A stretch of DNA of 39,782 nt, from assembly GCF_900091855.1 (NCBI RefSeq), contig NZ_FMCH01000012.1:1-39782 (forward strand), in the 5' to 3' direction. Position 1 is the first letter of the stretch. Every line of letters starts with the position of its first letter. Source of the stretch: Streptomyces sp. DvalAA-14 (lineage in GTDB: Bacteria; Actinomycetota; Actinomycetes; Streptomycetales; Streptomycetaceae). The translations under genes and the position numbers were made by a program. The notes beneath the pieces are model-generated. The model was not told where the DNA came from. It did not search any database and was given only the letters and a program-made list of their open reading frames with translations. Shown here in pieces: positions 23,540 to 31,458 of the stretch.

Positions 23540-26431
23540 TTGGACGAGATCACCCGGCAGGCAGCGACCACCGACACGGATCACCACACCGACCGTCAGG
23601 CCGGTTACGAACAGCGCGAAGAGCACGAGTCGTACGAGCACCCCGAGATTCCAGACGGGAACGGTTCCCGCGGAGCGGGGCAGAAAGCGCCCGCCAGCGC
23701 CCGCCCAGCGCCCCGGTGCGCCCGCACGGCCCCGCCCGCGCAGCCCGGCGCCACAGCGGCGGCAGCAGCTGCGGCGGCACCTGCAACGGTCGCAGCGGCG
23801 GCGGAAAGGTCCGCCCTGCCCTACGGTCCCGCCGACCCCATCCCCGGAATGGCCGCGCTGGTGCGCCTCGCCGTGCTCTGCGTGGACCCCGACGGCCGCA
23901 TCTCGTACTGGAACCGCGGCGCCGAGGAGCTGTTCGGCCACCGCTGGGAGCACGTCTTCGGCCACGGCGCGTCCGGACTGCTGTCGGCGACGCCCCCGAT
24001 CGCCTCCGCCACCGCCGTCCGGTCGGCCGCACAGCACCAGGACACCCTGGATCTCCTGGACGACCTCACCAACCCGGCCTGGGCCGGCGCGCTGGCCGCA
24101 ACCGACCGGGACGGCACCTTGAAGGACGTCCTGTGGTGGACGTACCGCATCGTCGAGCCCGGTGGCCGGAGCCTGCTGGCGATCGCCACCCACGCCAAAC
24201 CCCTGCGGACCGGCGGCCTGCGGATCGCCCTCGGCGGACGGCTGCTGCCCTACACCGCCGAGGGCCCGCAGCGGCAGGACATCTCGGTCGCCGCGGTGCT
24301 GACCCCCGCCGCCGACCCGGCGCGGGGCCAGGCGATGGCCGCCCGGCTGGTCAGCGTGCTGCCCGGGGTCAGCCCCGGGCGGCTGGACCGCCTCGTGCGG
24401 CAGATGGCCCCGCTGGGGCACCCCGGCCTCGAAGTCGAGGGCGGCACCCGGCTGCCAGTCGTCCCGCACGACTACGCCCGGTTCGCCGCCGCGTCGCGCC
24501 CCGCCGCCCCGTCCGTCCGCCGTGAACTGCTCCCGCCGCCGCGTCCCGACGGCCCGACGACGAACGGTACGGCGTCGCCGGCCACCGACTTGTCCAGCGC
24601 TTCGGCGCTCACGGCCGTACCGCCGCCTTCGGTGGTCTCCCTCTCGCCGCTGGGGCCCCCCGCCTTCCCACCTGTGCCACCCGGCTGGGCCGATCCGTCG
24701 TCCGCGGCGCAGACCCAGCAGAGCCACGAGGCGCAACCGGGTCCACAGGCGGCCCGCCCGGTGGCCGGCAACGCGCTGGACGAGCAGCTGTCCCTGCTGC
24801 GTGAGACGGGCGCGGTGGTCGGCTCCACCCTCGACCTGAACACCACCGCCCGCGAGCTGTGCGCCGTGACCGTGCCGCGTTTCGCCGACTTCGCGGCCGT
24901 ACTCGTGGTGGACCAGCTCTTCTCCGACACCGAGCCGCCCACGGACGACCGGCCGGGCCGCACCGTACTGGTCCGCCGGGTCGCCGTCGCGCATTCAGAT
25001 CCGCTCGGGCTCTGGGAGGCGGCCGTCCCCGAAGGGGAGCTGCTGACGCTGTCCGCCGACGAGATCGTGCCGCGGCTCGGCGACCCCGTGCTCGTCCCCG
25101 TGGTGGATCCGACCCTCGCCGGCGACATCGCCGTCGACCTCGGCGTGCCGGGGCTCGGGCAACTGCTGGCCGGCCACTCCATGATCGTGGCACCACTCAC
25201 CGCGCGCGGCACCGTACTCGGCCGGGTGTGCTTCCTGCGCGGTCCCGGCCGCCGCCCGTTCGACGCCCGGGACGCCGCGACCGCCACCGAAGTGGTGGGC
25301 CGCGGCGCCGTCCACATCGACAACGCCCGGCTGCACCGCCAGGAATCGCGGGCCGCCGCCACCTTGCAGCGCTCGATGATGCCGACCCGGCCGCCCCGAA
25401 TCCCCGGGGTCCGTATCGCGCACCACTACATGCCGGGGGACCGGCAGGCCCAGGTCGGCGGCGACTGGTTCGACGCGATCCAGCTGCCGGGGGGCCGGGT
25501 GGCGCTGATCGTCGGCGACGTGATGGGGCACGGACTGCAAGCAGCCGCGGTGATGGGCCAGTTCCGCACCGCTGTGATCACCATGGCGGCCCTCGACCTG
25601 CCGCCCGCTCAGCTGTTGCGCCACTTGGACAACCTCGCCCACCGGCTCAGCCCCGAACACCTCGCCACGTGCGTGTACGCCGTCTACGACCCGATTCTGA
25701 GGATCTTGACCCTCGCCAACGCCGGTCACATCCCGCCGGTGCTGTCGGCGGGCTACGACGGACACAGCGAGCTGCTGGAAATCCCCGGCGGCGCGCCCAT
25801 CGGGGTGGGCGGAGTGCCGTTCGAGACGGTGGAAGTCCCGGTTCCGGACGGCAGTTGGCTGGTGCTGTGTACGGACGGCCTGGTGGAAGTGCGCGGCCAG
25901 GGCATAGACGCCGGACTCGCCGCGCTGTGCGCCACCGTGATCGAGCCCGAGCAGACGCCCGAGGACGTGTGCGCGCAGATCCTGGCCCGGGTGCATTCGG
26001 AGGACCGCAGGGACGACGTGGCGCTGCTCGTCGCCCGCTTCGAAGGCATCGCGCCGCAGGACGTGGTGAGCTGGACGCTGCGCCTGGATCACGGCGAGGT
26101 GGCCGCGGCACGGGAGTTGACGCGCCGCCAGCTTGCCCAGTGGGGCCTCGAACGGCTCAGCGACACAGCGGAGTTGCTGGTCAGCGAGCTGGTGACCAAT
26201 GCGATCAGGGCGGCGTCGTACGAGGTGGAGCTGCGGTTGATGCGGGTCGGCAAACTGCTGGTCGAGGTGAGCGACGACAACCACAACCTGCCCCATCTGG
26301 TACGCGCCGACGCCGACGACGAGCGGGGGCGCGGACTGGCGCTGGTGTCGCACCTGTCACGGCGCTGGGGCACCAGCCGCAAGGCGGTCGGCAAGGTCGT
26401 CTGGTTCGAGCTTCCGCTGCCCACCGCATGA
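23540..26431 (+). CDS. PAS-GAF-SpoIIE(PP2C)-HATPase regulatory phosphatase
   Basis: A large multidomain regulator typical of Streptomyces, predicted to dephosphorylate an anti-anti-sigma factor and perhaps phosphorylate one. Domains, numbered from a TTG start at 23540 (963 residues): disordered Ala/Pro/His/Glu-rich N-terminus (1-100); PAS domain (about 104-220, VDPDGRISYWNRGAEELFGH); linker; GAF domain (about 412-595, ETGAVVGSTLDLNTTARELCAVTVPRFADFAAVLVVD); SpoIIE-type PP2C phosphatase (about 605-835) with metal-binding VGGDWFDAI and GDVMGHGLQAAAVM and the later CTDGLVEVR; and a C-terminal HATPase_c anti-sigma-type kinase domain (about 845-960) with the N-box ELVTNAI and a GRGLALV lid motif. 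The start is uncertain: TTG at 23540 has a weak AGGTG upstream, and ATGs at 23357 and 23375 are alternatives. Confidence 0.88.
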   Translation: MDEITRQAATTDTDHHTDRQAGYEQREEHESYEHPEIPDGNGSRGAGQKAPASARPAPRCARTAPPAQPGATAAAAAAAAPATVAAAAERSALPYGPADPIPGMAALVRLAVLCVDPDGRISYWNRGAEELFGHRWEHVFGHGASGLLSATPPIASATAVRSAAQHQDTLDLLDDLTNPAWAGALAATDRDGTLKDVLWWTYRIVEPGGRSLLAIATHAKPLRTGGLRIALGGRLLPYTAEGPQRQDISVAAVLTPAADPARGQAMAARLVSVLPGVSPGRLDRLVRQMAPLGHPGLEVEGGTRLPVVPHDYARFAAASRPAAPSVRRELLPPPRPDGPTTNGTASPATDLSSASALTAVPPPSVVSLSPLGPPAFPPVPPGWADPSSAAQTQQSHEAQPGPQAARPVAGNALDEQLSLLRETGAVVGSTLDLNTTARELCAVTVPRFADFAAVLVVDQLFSDTEPPTDDRPGRTVLVRRVAVAHSDPLGLWEAAVPEGELLTLSADEIVPRLGDPVLVPVVDPTLAGDIAVDLGVPGLGQLLAGHSMIVAPLTARGTVLGRVCFLRGPGRRPFDARDAATATEVVGRGAVHIDNARLHRQESRAAATLQRSMMPTRPPRIPGVRIAHHYMPGDRQAQVGGDWFDAIQLPGGRVALIVGDVMGHGLQAAAVMGQFRTAVITMAALDLPPAQLLRHLDNLAHRLSPEHLATCVYAVYDPILRILTLANAGHIPPVLSAGYDGHSELLEIPGGAPIGVGGVPFETVEVPVPDGSWLVLCTDGLVEVRGQGIDAGLAALCATVIEPEQTPEDVCAQILARVHSEDRRDDVALLVARFEGIAPQDVVSWTLRLDHGEVAAARELTRRQLAQWGLERLSDTAELLVSELVTNAIRAASYEVELRLMRVGKLLVEVSDDNHNLPHLVRADADDERGRGLALVSHLSRRWGTSRKAVGKVVWFELPLPTA

Positions 26432-26492
26432 CGGCCGCCACCTGACGCCCACCGCCCGGACAGCCGCCGCCGCCCGAAAAGACCCCCGCTGA

Positions 26493-26521
26493 CAGCCGTC
26501 ACCCGGTACGGCTGACGGCTG
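26493..26521. terminator. Hairpin after the phosphatase gene
   Basis: Inverted repeat CAGCCGTCA / TGACGGCTG (arms 26493-26501 and 26513-26521, 11-base loop) lies 62 bp after the phosphatase stop. It has no U-tract, so the terminator call is tentative. Confidence 0.4.
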
Positions 26522-26539
26522 GGTCCACGAGCCCCTACC

Positions 26540-26568
26540 ATTGCGCTCAATATCATGTACTCCGCAAT
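26540..26568. promoter_or_regulatory. AT-rich promoter region with inverted repeat upstream of the MarR gene
   Basis: ATTGCG (26540-26545) and CGCAAT (26563-26568) form an inverted repeat around an AT-rich core (TCAATATCATGTAC), unusual for this GC-rich window and 56 bp before the MarR start. It could be a promoter with an autoregulatory MarR site. Confidence 0.35.
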
Positions 26569-26623
26569 TTTTCGGGCATAACGCTATCGGGCCAACGGCA
26601 CACGGAGAGGTGGGAGCGAGGCG

Positions 26624-27058
26624 ATGTCCGGACGTCAGGAGTCCCTGGACACCATCCAGCGCGAACTGACCGCGTTCGCGCGCCGGGCACGGGCAGCCGC
26701 CGCTCGGATGCATCCCGAGCTCTCGCTGGTCGCCTACACGTTCCTCGCCCACCTGGAGGACAAGCAGGGCTGCCGGGCGACGGATCTGGCCGCGCACTAC
26801 CTGCTGGACAAGTCGACCGTGAGCCGACAGGTGGCCGCGCTGGAGCGGGACGGCTTCGTCGAGCGCCGGGTGGACGCCGCCGACCACCGGGTTCAGGTCC
26901 TGCATCTGGCGCCGCGCGGCATCGAGGTCCTGGCGGCGGCCCGGGTCCGCCGGCGCGAGACCTTCGAGGAGCGCCTGGCCTCCTGGGCACCGGCCGACCT
27001 GGACCGATTCGCGGCGTATCTCGTGCGCTACAACGGTGAACCGCCGGCACACCCGTGA
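26624..27058 (+). CDS. MarR-family transcriptional regulator
   Basis: A 144-residue MarR-type winged-helix regulator. The DNA-binding core reads GCRATDLAAHYLLDKSTVSRQVAALERDGFVERRVDAADHRVQVLHLAPRG (about 45-95): the recognition helix (STVSRQVAALE) and the beta-wing with the conserved DxR (AADHR). Flanking helices form the dimer interface. Length is normal. The ATG at 26624 follows a GGGAGCGAGG sequence. It converges on the TerD gene, with a long hairpin between them. The ligand and target genes cannot be told; no transporter or enzyme gene is next to it, so it may act only on itself or on distant genes. Confidence 0.9.
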   Translation: MSGRQESLDTIQRELTAFARRARAAAARMHPELSLVAYTFLAHLEDKQGCRATDLAAHYLLDKSTVSRQVAALERDGFVERRVDAADHRVQVLHLAPRGIEVLAAARVRRRETFEERLASWAPADLDRFAAYLVRYNGEPPAHP

Positions 27059-27102
27059 CCTGCGGTTCGAGAGGAACCCGAGAAGAGCCCACAGAAAAAC
27101 CC

Positions 27103-27151
27103 GCAGGGCCGCGATCACCGGCGAACTCGCCGCCGGTCATCACGGCCCTGC
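27103..27151. terminator. Long bidirectional hairpin terminator
   Basis: Two 21-base arms (27103-27123 and 27131-27151, two mismatches, 7-base loop) lie between the convergent MarR and TerD genes. On the minus strand the stem is followed by GGGTTTTT, which gives TerD a good intrinsic terminator. Confidence 0.75.
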
Positions 27152-27163
27152 GATGCGGCTGCG

Positions 27164-27739
27164 TCAGAGGTTGACGCCGAAGTCCTGCGCGATGCCGCGC
27201 AGGCCGGAGGCGTACCCCTGGCCGACGGCGCGGAACTTCCATTCGGCGCCGCTGCGGTACAGCTCACCGAAGACCATGGCGGTCTCGGTGGAGGCGTCCT
27301 CGGTCAGGTCGTAGCGGGCGATCTCGGCGCCCCCGGCCTGGTTGACGACGCGGATGAAGGCGTTGCGGACCTGGCCGAAGCTCTGCTGCCGGGTCTCGCC
27401 GTCGTAGATCGAGACCGGGAAGACGATCTTGTCCACATCGGCCGGAACGGTGGCCAGGCTGACCTTGATCGCCTCGTCGTCGCCCTCGCCCTCACCGGTG
27501 AGGTTGTCACCGGTGTGCTCGACCGACCCGTCGGGACTCTTGAGGTTGTTGAAGAATACGAAGTGCTTGTCCGAGACGACCTTGCCCGACGTGTTGAGCA
27601 GCAGTGCGCTCGCGTCGAGGTCGAAGTCCGCACCGGTGGTGGTGCGTACGTCCCAGCCCAGGCCGACGGTGACCGCCGTGAGTCCGGGGGCCTCCTTCGT
27701 CAGCGAGACATTGCCGCCCTTGGAGAGGCTGACACCCAT
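27164..27739 (-). CDS. TerD-family (tellurite resistance / stress) protein
   Basis: A 191-residue single TerD domain, a calcium-binding cytosolic fold linked to tellurite resistance and general stress responses; Streptomyces genomes carry many copies. Family phrases are [108 protein letters not shown] and the ending [17 protein letters not shown]. The Asp-rich DLDAS and GEGDDE segments are the usual calcium ligands. The ATG at 27739 has GGGAG upstream, so the longer upstream frame is rejected. No other ter genes are adjacent, which suggests a stand-alone stress gene rather than a tellurite operon. Confidence 0.93.
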   Translation of the reverse strand: MGVSLSKGGNVSLTKEAPGLTAVTVGLGWDVRTTTGADFDLDASALLLNTSGKVVSDKHFVFFNNLKSPDGSVEHTGDNLTGEGEGDDEAIKVSLATVPADVDKIVFPVSIYDGETRQQSFGQVRNAFIRVVNQAGGAEIARYDLTEDASTETAMVFGELYRSGAEWKFRAVGQGYASGLRGIAQDFGVNL

Positions 27740-27881
27740 GGTGGATCTCCCTGCTCGGTTCGGCGCGGGCCGCGCCATTTGACGATTCCTTTGCCCATTG
27801 ACTCCAACGGAAACCAGCCTGCCCCGGTTCCCCGTCGCGTGCCACCGTTCTCCCCGCAGCGCGTCGATGCTTGACGCGCCC

Positions 27882-28448
27882 TTAATCCGGCGTTTCCCCC
27901 ATATCGGCCGCCTGGCTCGACGTGGGCGCTTCTCGGCCCTCGACCTGCTCCACCGCCCAGCGGGCCCACTCCTCCTGCATCGCGGTGAGCCGCAGGCCGT
28001 ACTCGAGAGCGAGGCGGCCGTAGACGGATATCGGGTCGTCTCCCCACGGCACGGACGCCTCCAGTTCTCGCAGGGCGGCATGGCCGGCCGCGGCGCGGCC
28101 GGCTTCGAGGCCGAGATAGACCGCGGCCTCCACCGGAGTGAGAGCGCCGAGAAAGAAGACCCGCAGCAGCGTTTCGCTGCGGCGGATCCGATCGGGCTCG
28201 GTCTCCGTAAGCCAGTGGCGCAGCTCGACCCGGCCCTCGGCCGTGATGGCGTACTCCTTACGCCCGCGTGGACCTTCCGCGGACACCGTCAGCAGACCGG
28301 ACGCGGCCAGCTTGCCCAGCTCTCCGTAGACCTGGCTCTGGGTGGCGGGCCAGACATTGGCCAGGGACGTCTCGAACAGCTTCATCAGGTCGTAGCCGCT
28401 GGCCGGACGTTCGGCGAGCAGGCCCAGGACCGCGTGGCGAAGACTCAT
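27882..28448 (-). CDS. PadR-family transcriptional regulator
   Basis: A 188-residue PadR regulator. The N-terminal winged helix reads [50 protein letters not shown], with the PadR phrase SGYDL and the wing region [22 protein letters not shown]. The C-terminal half is helical ([29 protein letters not shown]), as in the PadR-s2/Vir-type C-terminal domain used for dimerisation. The ATG at 28448 has GGAAGG about 14 bp upstream, a long spacing. It is divergent from a small membrane protein gene. Two palindromes in the 123-bp gap (28470-28483 and 28497-28514) are likely PadR operators, so the regulator probably represses itself and the membrane protein. Confidence 0.9.
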   Translation of the reverse strand: MSLRHAVLGLLAERPASGYDLMKLFETSLANVWPATQSQVYGELGKLAASGLLTVSAEGPRGRKEYAITAEGRVELRHWLTETEPDRIRRSETLLRVFFLGALTPVEAAVYLGLEAGRAAAGHAALRELEASVPWGDDPISVYGRLALEYGLRLTAMQEEWARWAVEQVEGREAPTSSQAADMGETPD

Positions 28449-28469
28449 GCAAGCAGCTTACCTTCCACT

Positions 28470-28483
28470 CTTGACAGGTCAAG
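28470..28483. promoter_or_regulatory. Palindrome 1, likely PadR operator
   Basis: CTTGAC-AG-GTCAAG has perfect 6-bp arms and lies 22 bp upstream of the padR start. With palindrome 2, it shares TTGACA.GTC.A, so both may bind one regulator. Confidence 0.55.
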
Positions 28484-28496
28484 AGATGACCTTCTA

Positions 28497-28514
28497 CTTT
28501 TGACATGTCGAAAG
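28497..28514. promoter_or_regulatory. Palindrome 2, likely PadR operator
   Basis: CTTTTGACATGTCGAAAG is an 18-bp palindrome with one mismatched pair, 58 bp upstream of the membrane protein gene. TTGACA within it could also be a -35 box for that gene. Confidence 0.55.
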
Positions 28515-28571
28515 TGGAATGATGATCGAGCGGGCGTCGCACGCCCACCCGGACTCTGGGAGGGAAATCTC

Positions 28572-29150
28572 ATGAACTACCTGCGCGGCTTCGTCCCGTG
28601 GATCGCGTTCGCGGCGGTCTCCACGGTTGGCTGGCAGTGGGGCGCGCTCGCCGGGCTGCTCCTCGGGCTGCGGCTGGTGGTGCAGGAACGCAGGGCGGGC
28701 GTGGCAGCCGACGCGCTGATACTGGAGATCAGCACGGCGTTGTATTTCGCGGTCCTGACCGCGCTCGCCTATGCCATGACCAACAGTGGCCTGCACCACT
28801 ACACCGGTGCGCTCTCCATGGGCTGGCTCGCCGTCACCGCGTGGGCCACGCTCGCCGTCCGGCGCCCCTTCACCCTGGGGATAGCCCGCCGCCAGGCGCC
28901 CGAGGCGGTCTGGGAGAACCCGGTCTTCCTCCGGCTCAACACCGTGCTGACCAGCGCCTGGGCCGCCGCCTTCACGATCACCGCCGCCGTGCTCCTGACC
29001 GTCTCAGCCGCCGGCCTCGGCGCCGCGGTGTCGGTACCGGTTCAGATAGCCGGATTCGTCCTGCCCGCGCTGTTCACTGCCCGCTATCCCGAGCGTGTGC
29101 GCGCCCGCATGGCCGCCACCGCCGCCGGGGCCGCCACCGCCGACGCATAG
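28572..29150 (+). CDS. Small multi-pass membrane protein, function unknown
   Basis: A 192-residue protein with about six hydrophobic segments (about 5-37 as a pair, 48-68, 77-95, 125-150 and 155-172) and a short Ala-rich basic C-terminal tail. Distinct phrases are RLVVQERRAGVAADALILEISTALYF and RRPFTLGIARRQAPEAVWENPVFLRLNTVLTSAW. The second resembles conserved loops of septation-protein-A-like and other small membrane families, but I cannot assign a family with confidence. The ATG at 28572 follows GGGAGGGAAA. Divergence from padR and the two shared palindromes suggest that it is the PadR target, and PadR targets are often export or stress membrane proteins (inference). Confidence 0.8.
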   Translation: MNYLRGFVPWIAFAAVSTVGWQWGALAGLLLGLRLVVQERRAGVAADALILEISTALYFAVLTALAYAMTNSGLHHYTGALSMGWLAVTAWATLAVRRPFTLGIARRQAPEAVWENPVFLRLNTVLTSAWAAAFTITAAVLLTVSAAGLGAAVSVPVQIAGFVLPALFTARYPERVRARMAATAAGAATADA

Positions 29151-29245
29151 CCCCGGGCGGGGCCCACCAGCCCGGCCCGTGACCCGCACCCGCCGACCGC
29201 ATCCGCTGAACAACCCCGGTCCCCGACCTGCCCCGCGACAGCAAA

Positions 29246-29277
29246 AAGGTCGGCATCATGATCATGATGCCGACCTT
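29246..29277 (-). terminator. Perfect 32-bp palindromic terminator of the tRNA-Leu gene
   Basis: A perfect 32-bp palindrome (arms 29246-29261 and 29262-29277) with TTTTT following on the minus strand lies 18 bp after the tRNA 3' end. It is an intrinsic terminator for the tRNA; on the plus strand it could also stop transcripts of the membrane protein gene. Confidence 0.85.
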
Positions 29278-29295
29278 CTCGACGGTGTCCATCTG

Positions 29296-29379
29296 TGCGC
29301 GAGGGGGGAGTTGAACCCCCACGCCCTTTCGGGCACTGGAACCTGAATCCAGCGCGTCTGCCTATTCCGCCACCCGCGC
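29296..29379 (-). tRNA. tRNA-Leu (anticodon CAG)
   Basis: On the minus strand the 84-nt sequence folds as a class II tRNA. The acceptor stem is GCGCGGG with CTCGCGC and discriminator A. The anticodon stem CTGGA/TCCAG encloses loop TTCAGGT with anticodon CAG at 29343-29345. A long variable arm (TGCCCGAAAGGGC) precedes the T arm GGGGGTTCAACTCCCCC. The CCA end is not encoded. It reads CUG, the main Leu codon in this GC-rich genome. Confidence 0.95.
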
Positions 29380-29939
29380 ATGGGTGTTGTCGTTTGGCTT
29401 TTTCACACCGGGTGGACTGGCCGGTCCTGTTGGTGTGGGAGCGCCTCCCGACATGCAGAAGATTAGCACGCCGTCCGGAGTGGAATCACATCCGTTTGGG
29501 CTGGAGCGGAGCAGGCGGGGGTACGAGGAAGCAGGGCACGCGGTGACGGCGGCGGGCCGGGGCAGCCGGAGGACAGGGCCAGGTCCACGGCGGAACCGGA
29601 GCGCGGACGAACGACGGGCCGACGACGGACCGACGACGGACGACGACGAACGAGGCACGGGCGGAGGGCGGAGTGGAGGAGCGCGGCGGTGCGGGACACT
29701 GGGGGCAAAGGGATTGGGCACACTGGACCGGGGACAGGGACCGGTGAACGGGGGACCGGGCATGGATGCCGCATCTACCATCGCTGTGGGCGGGGGTCGG
29801 CGGACACAGCACGGTGTGAGAGTTGACACTGCCCTGTCCAGCGGGATCAGGGAACCAGGTGTTTTTCCCAGGCGTGGATACGATCAGTAAGCAGTATCGG
29901 AAATGACACGAAGAAAGGCCCCGAGGAGGGAGGTGCCCG
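29380..29939. other. 560-bp region without a convincing gene
   Basis: Open frames here have unlikely composition and no good start. About 29606-29655 holds imperfect repeats of CGACGACGGAC. Upstream of fhaA, TTGACA at 29823-29828 and TACGAT at 29879-29884 are possible promoter pieces, but they are not paired at the right distance with each other. A -10-like ATCAGG lies 17 bp after TTGACA. The leader of the cell-wall operon probably starts in this stretch. Confidence 0.45.
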
Positions 29940-30842
29940 GTGGGTGTACTGAAGCGCTTTGAGCAGCGGCTGGAGGGCCTGGTGAACGGGACCTTCGCCA
30001 AGGTGTTCAAGAGCGAGGTGCAGCCCGTGGAGATCGCGGGCGCGCTGCAGCGTGAGTGTGACAACAACGCGACGATCTGGAACCGCGATCGCACCGTGGT
30101 GCCGAACGACTTCATCGTGGAGTTGAGCACGGGCGACTACGAGCGGCTCAGCCCCTACGCGGTCCAGCTCGGCGACGAACTGGCCGGCATGGTCAAGGAC
30201 TACGCCAAGCAGCAGCGCTACACCTTCATGGGCCCCATCAAGGTCCATCTGGAGCGGGGCGACGACCTGGACACGGGCCTGTACCGGGTGCGCAGCCGCA
30301 CGCTGGCCTCCAGTGAGTCCCAGCACCCCCAGTACCAGGCCGGCCAGGCTCCTGCCGCGTACCAGCAGAGCCCGGCGGCCTACCAGCAGCGTCCTGCCTA
30401 TCCGCAGGGTGGCCAGGGCGGCGCTTCGCAGAGCGCTCCCCCGATGCCCCCCGCACCGCCTCCCGCGGGCCCCAGGCCGGGCGGTGGCGGCCCGGCGGCG
30501 GGCCCCGCCCCGGTCACCCGGCTCCCCGGCACCGGCTTCCCGGCCGGTTCCGCCGCGGCCGGCCTGCGCCGCTGGATCGAGATCAACGGCACCCGCCACC
30601 AGATCTCCCGCTCCACCCTGGTGCTCGGCCGCTCCACCGAGGCCGATGTGCGGGTGGACGATCCCGGCGTTTCACGCAAACACGCCGAGATCCGGGTCGG
30701 TACACCCTCCGTCGTCCAGGACCTCGGGTCCACAAACGGCATCGTGGTGGACGGACAGCACACCCAGCGCGCTACGCTCCGCGACGGCTCCCGCATCGTC
30801 GTGGGGAGCACCACCATCGTGTATCGGCAAGCCGAAGGGTGA
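29940..30842 (+). CDS. fhaA: FhaA: DUF3662 and FHA domain protein
   Basis: FhaA is a phosphothreonine-binding scaffold of the cell-wall/PknB system. The 300-residue protein has the N-terminal DUF3662 domain (1-115, VGVLKRFEQRLEGLVNGTFAKVFKSEVQPVEIAGAL), a Gln/Tyr/Pro/Gly-rich disordered linker (about 125-215) with repeats of AYQQ/PAYQQ, and a C-terminal FHA domain (about 222-300). The FHA domain has GRSTEADVRVDDPGVSRKHAEI and DLGSTNG, including the Arg, Ser, Arg-Lys-His and Asn of the phosphopeptide site. The GTG at 29940 follows GAGGAGGGAGG. It is first in the conserved fhaA-fhaB-pstP-rodA-pbpA-pknB order known from actinobacteria (Rv0020c homologue in M. tuberculosis). Confidence 0.95.
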   Translation: MGVLKRFEQRLEGLVNGTFAKVFKSEVQPVEIAGALQRECDNNATIWNRDRTVVPNDFIVELSTGDYERLSPYAVQLGDELAGMVKDYAKQQRYTFMGPIKVHLERGDDLDTGLYRVRSRTLASSESQHPQYQAGQAPAAYQQSPAAYQQRPAYPQGGQGGASQSAPPMPPAPPPAGPRPGGGGPAAGPAPVTRLPGTGFPAGSAAAGLRRWIEINGTRHQISRSTLVLGRSTEADVRVDDPGVSRKHAEIRVGTPSVVQDLGSTNGIVVDGQHTQRATLRDGSRIVVGSTTIVYRQAEG

Positions 30843-30852
30843 AGCGGGGGCA

Positions 30853-31371
30853 ATGTCAGAGCTGACCCTGACGGTCATGCGGTTGGGTTTCCTTGCCGTG
30901 CTGTGGCTGTTCGTGATCGTCGCAGTCCAGGTCATTCGCAGTGACCTGTTCGGGACGCGGGTGACCCAGCGCGGCGCGCGCCGCGGTGACAACGCGTCCC
31001 GTCCACCGCAGCAGCGCCAGCAGCAGGCGCCGCCCGCTGCCCGCCAGCAGCCCCAGGGCAACCGGCAGCGCCGCGGTGCACCCACCAAACTGGTGGTCGC
31101 CGAAGGATCGCTGGCCGGCACAACGGTGGCGCTCCAGGGCCAGACCATCACCCTGGGCCGGGCGCACGACTCCACGATTGTGCTCGACGACGACTACGCG
31201 TCCAGCAGGCATGCCAGGATCTACCCGGACCGCGACGGCCAGTGGATCGTCGAGGACCTCGGATCCACGAATGGCACCTATCTGGACCGGAACCGGCTGA
31301 CCACGCCTACTCCGGTCCCGCTGGGTGCGCCGATCCGCATCGGTAAGACCGTCATCGAGCTGCGGAAGTAG
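30853..31371 (+). CDS. fhaB: FhaB (FipA-like): membrane-anchored FHA protein
   Basis: A 172-residue protein with one N-terminal transmembrane helix (about 6-28, TVMRLGFLAVLWLFVIVAVQVI), a Gln/Arg/Pro-rich linker (about 40-75) and a C-terminal FHA domain (about 78-172) with LGRAHDSTIVLDDDYASSRHARI and EDLGSTNGTYL. The conserved residues for phosphothreonine binding (GR, SRH, STNG) are present. It follows fhaA by 10 bp, with GGGGG before the ATG. It is equivalent to Rv0019c (FhaB/FipA) in mycobacteria, which links the kinase system to the division machinery. Confidence 0.95.
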   Translation: MSELTLTVMRLGFLAVLWLFVIVAVQVIRSDLFGTRVTQRGARRGDNASRPPQQRQQQAPPAARQQPQGNRQRRGAPTKLVVAEGSLAGTTVALQGQTITLGRAHDSTIVLDDDYASSRHARIYPDRDGQWIVEDLGSTNGTYLDRNRLTTPTPVPLGAPIRIGKTVIELRK

Positions 31372-31458
31372 TCGCACAATGGGCGAGCGGAGCCACGACG
31401 CGCGAGCGAGAGGGTGGGCAGCGTGCGGATGTACCCGGAGCCGACGGGGGAGGTACGC

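Noticed and set aside
27429-27437. TTGTCCACA inside the TerD gene as a DnaA box.
   Set aside because: It is a common coding-strand by-product of Val-Asp-Lys codons and is not part of the 12-mer found in the three promoters.
29384-29890. A 168-residue plus-strand open frame after the tRNA.
   Set aside because: It has low-complexity Arg/Asp/Gly repeats, no ribosome-binding site and no recognisable fold.
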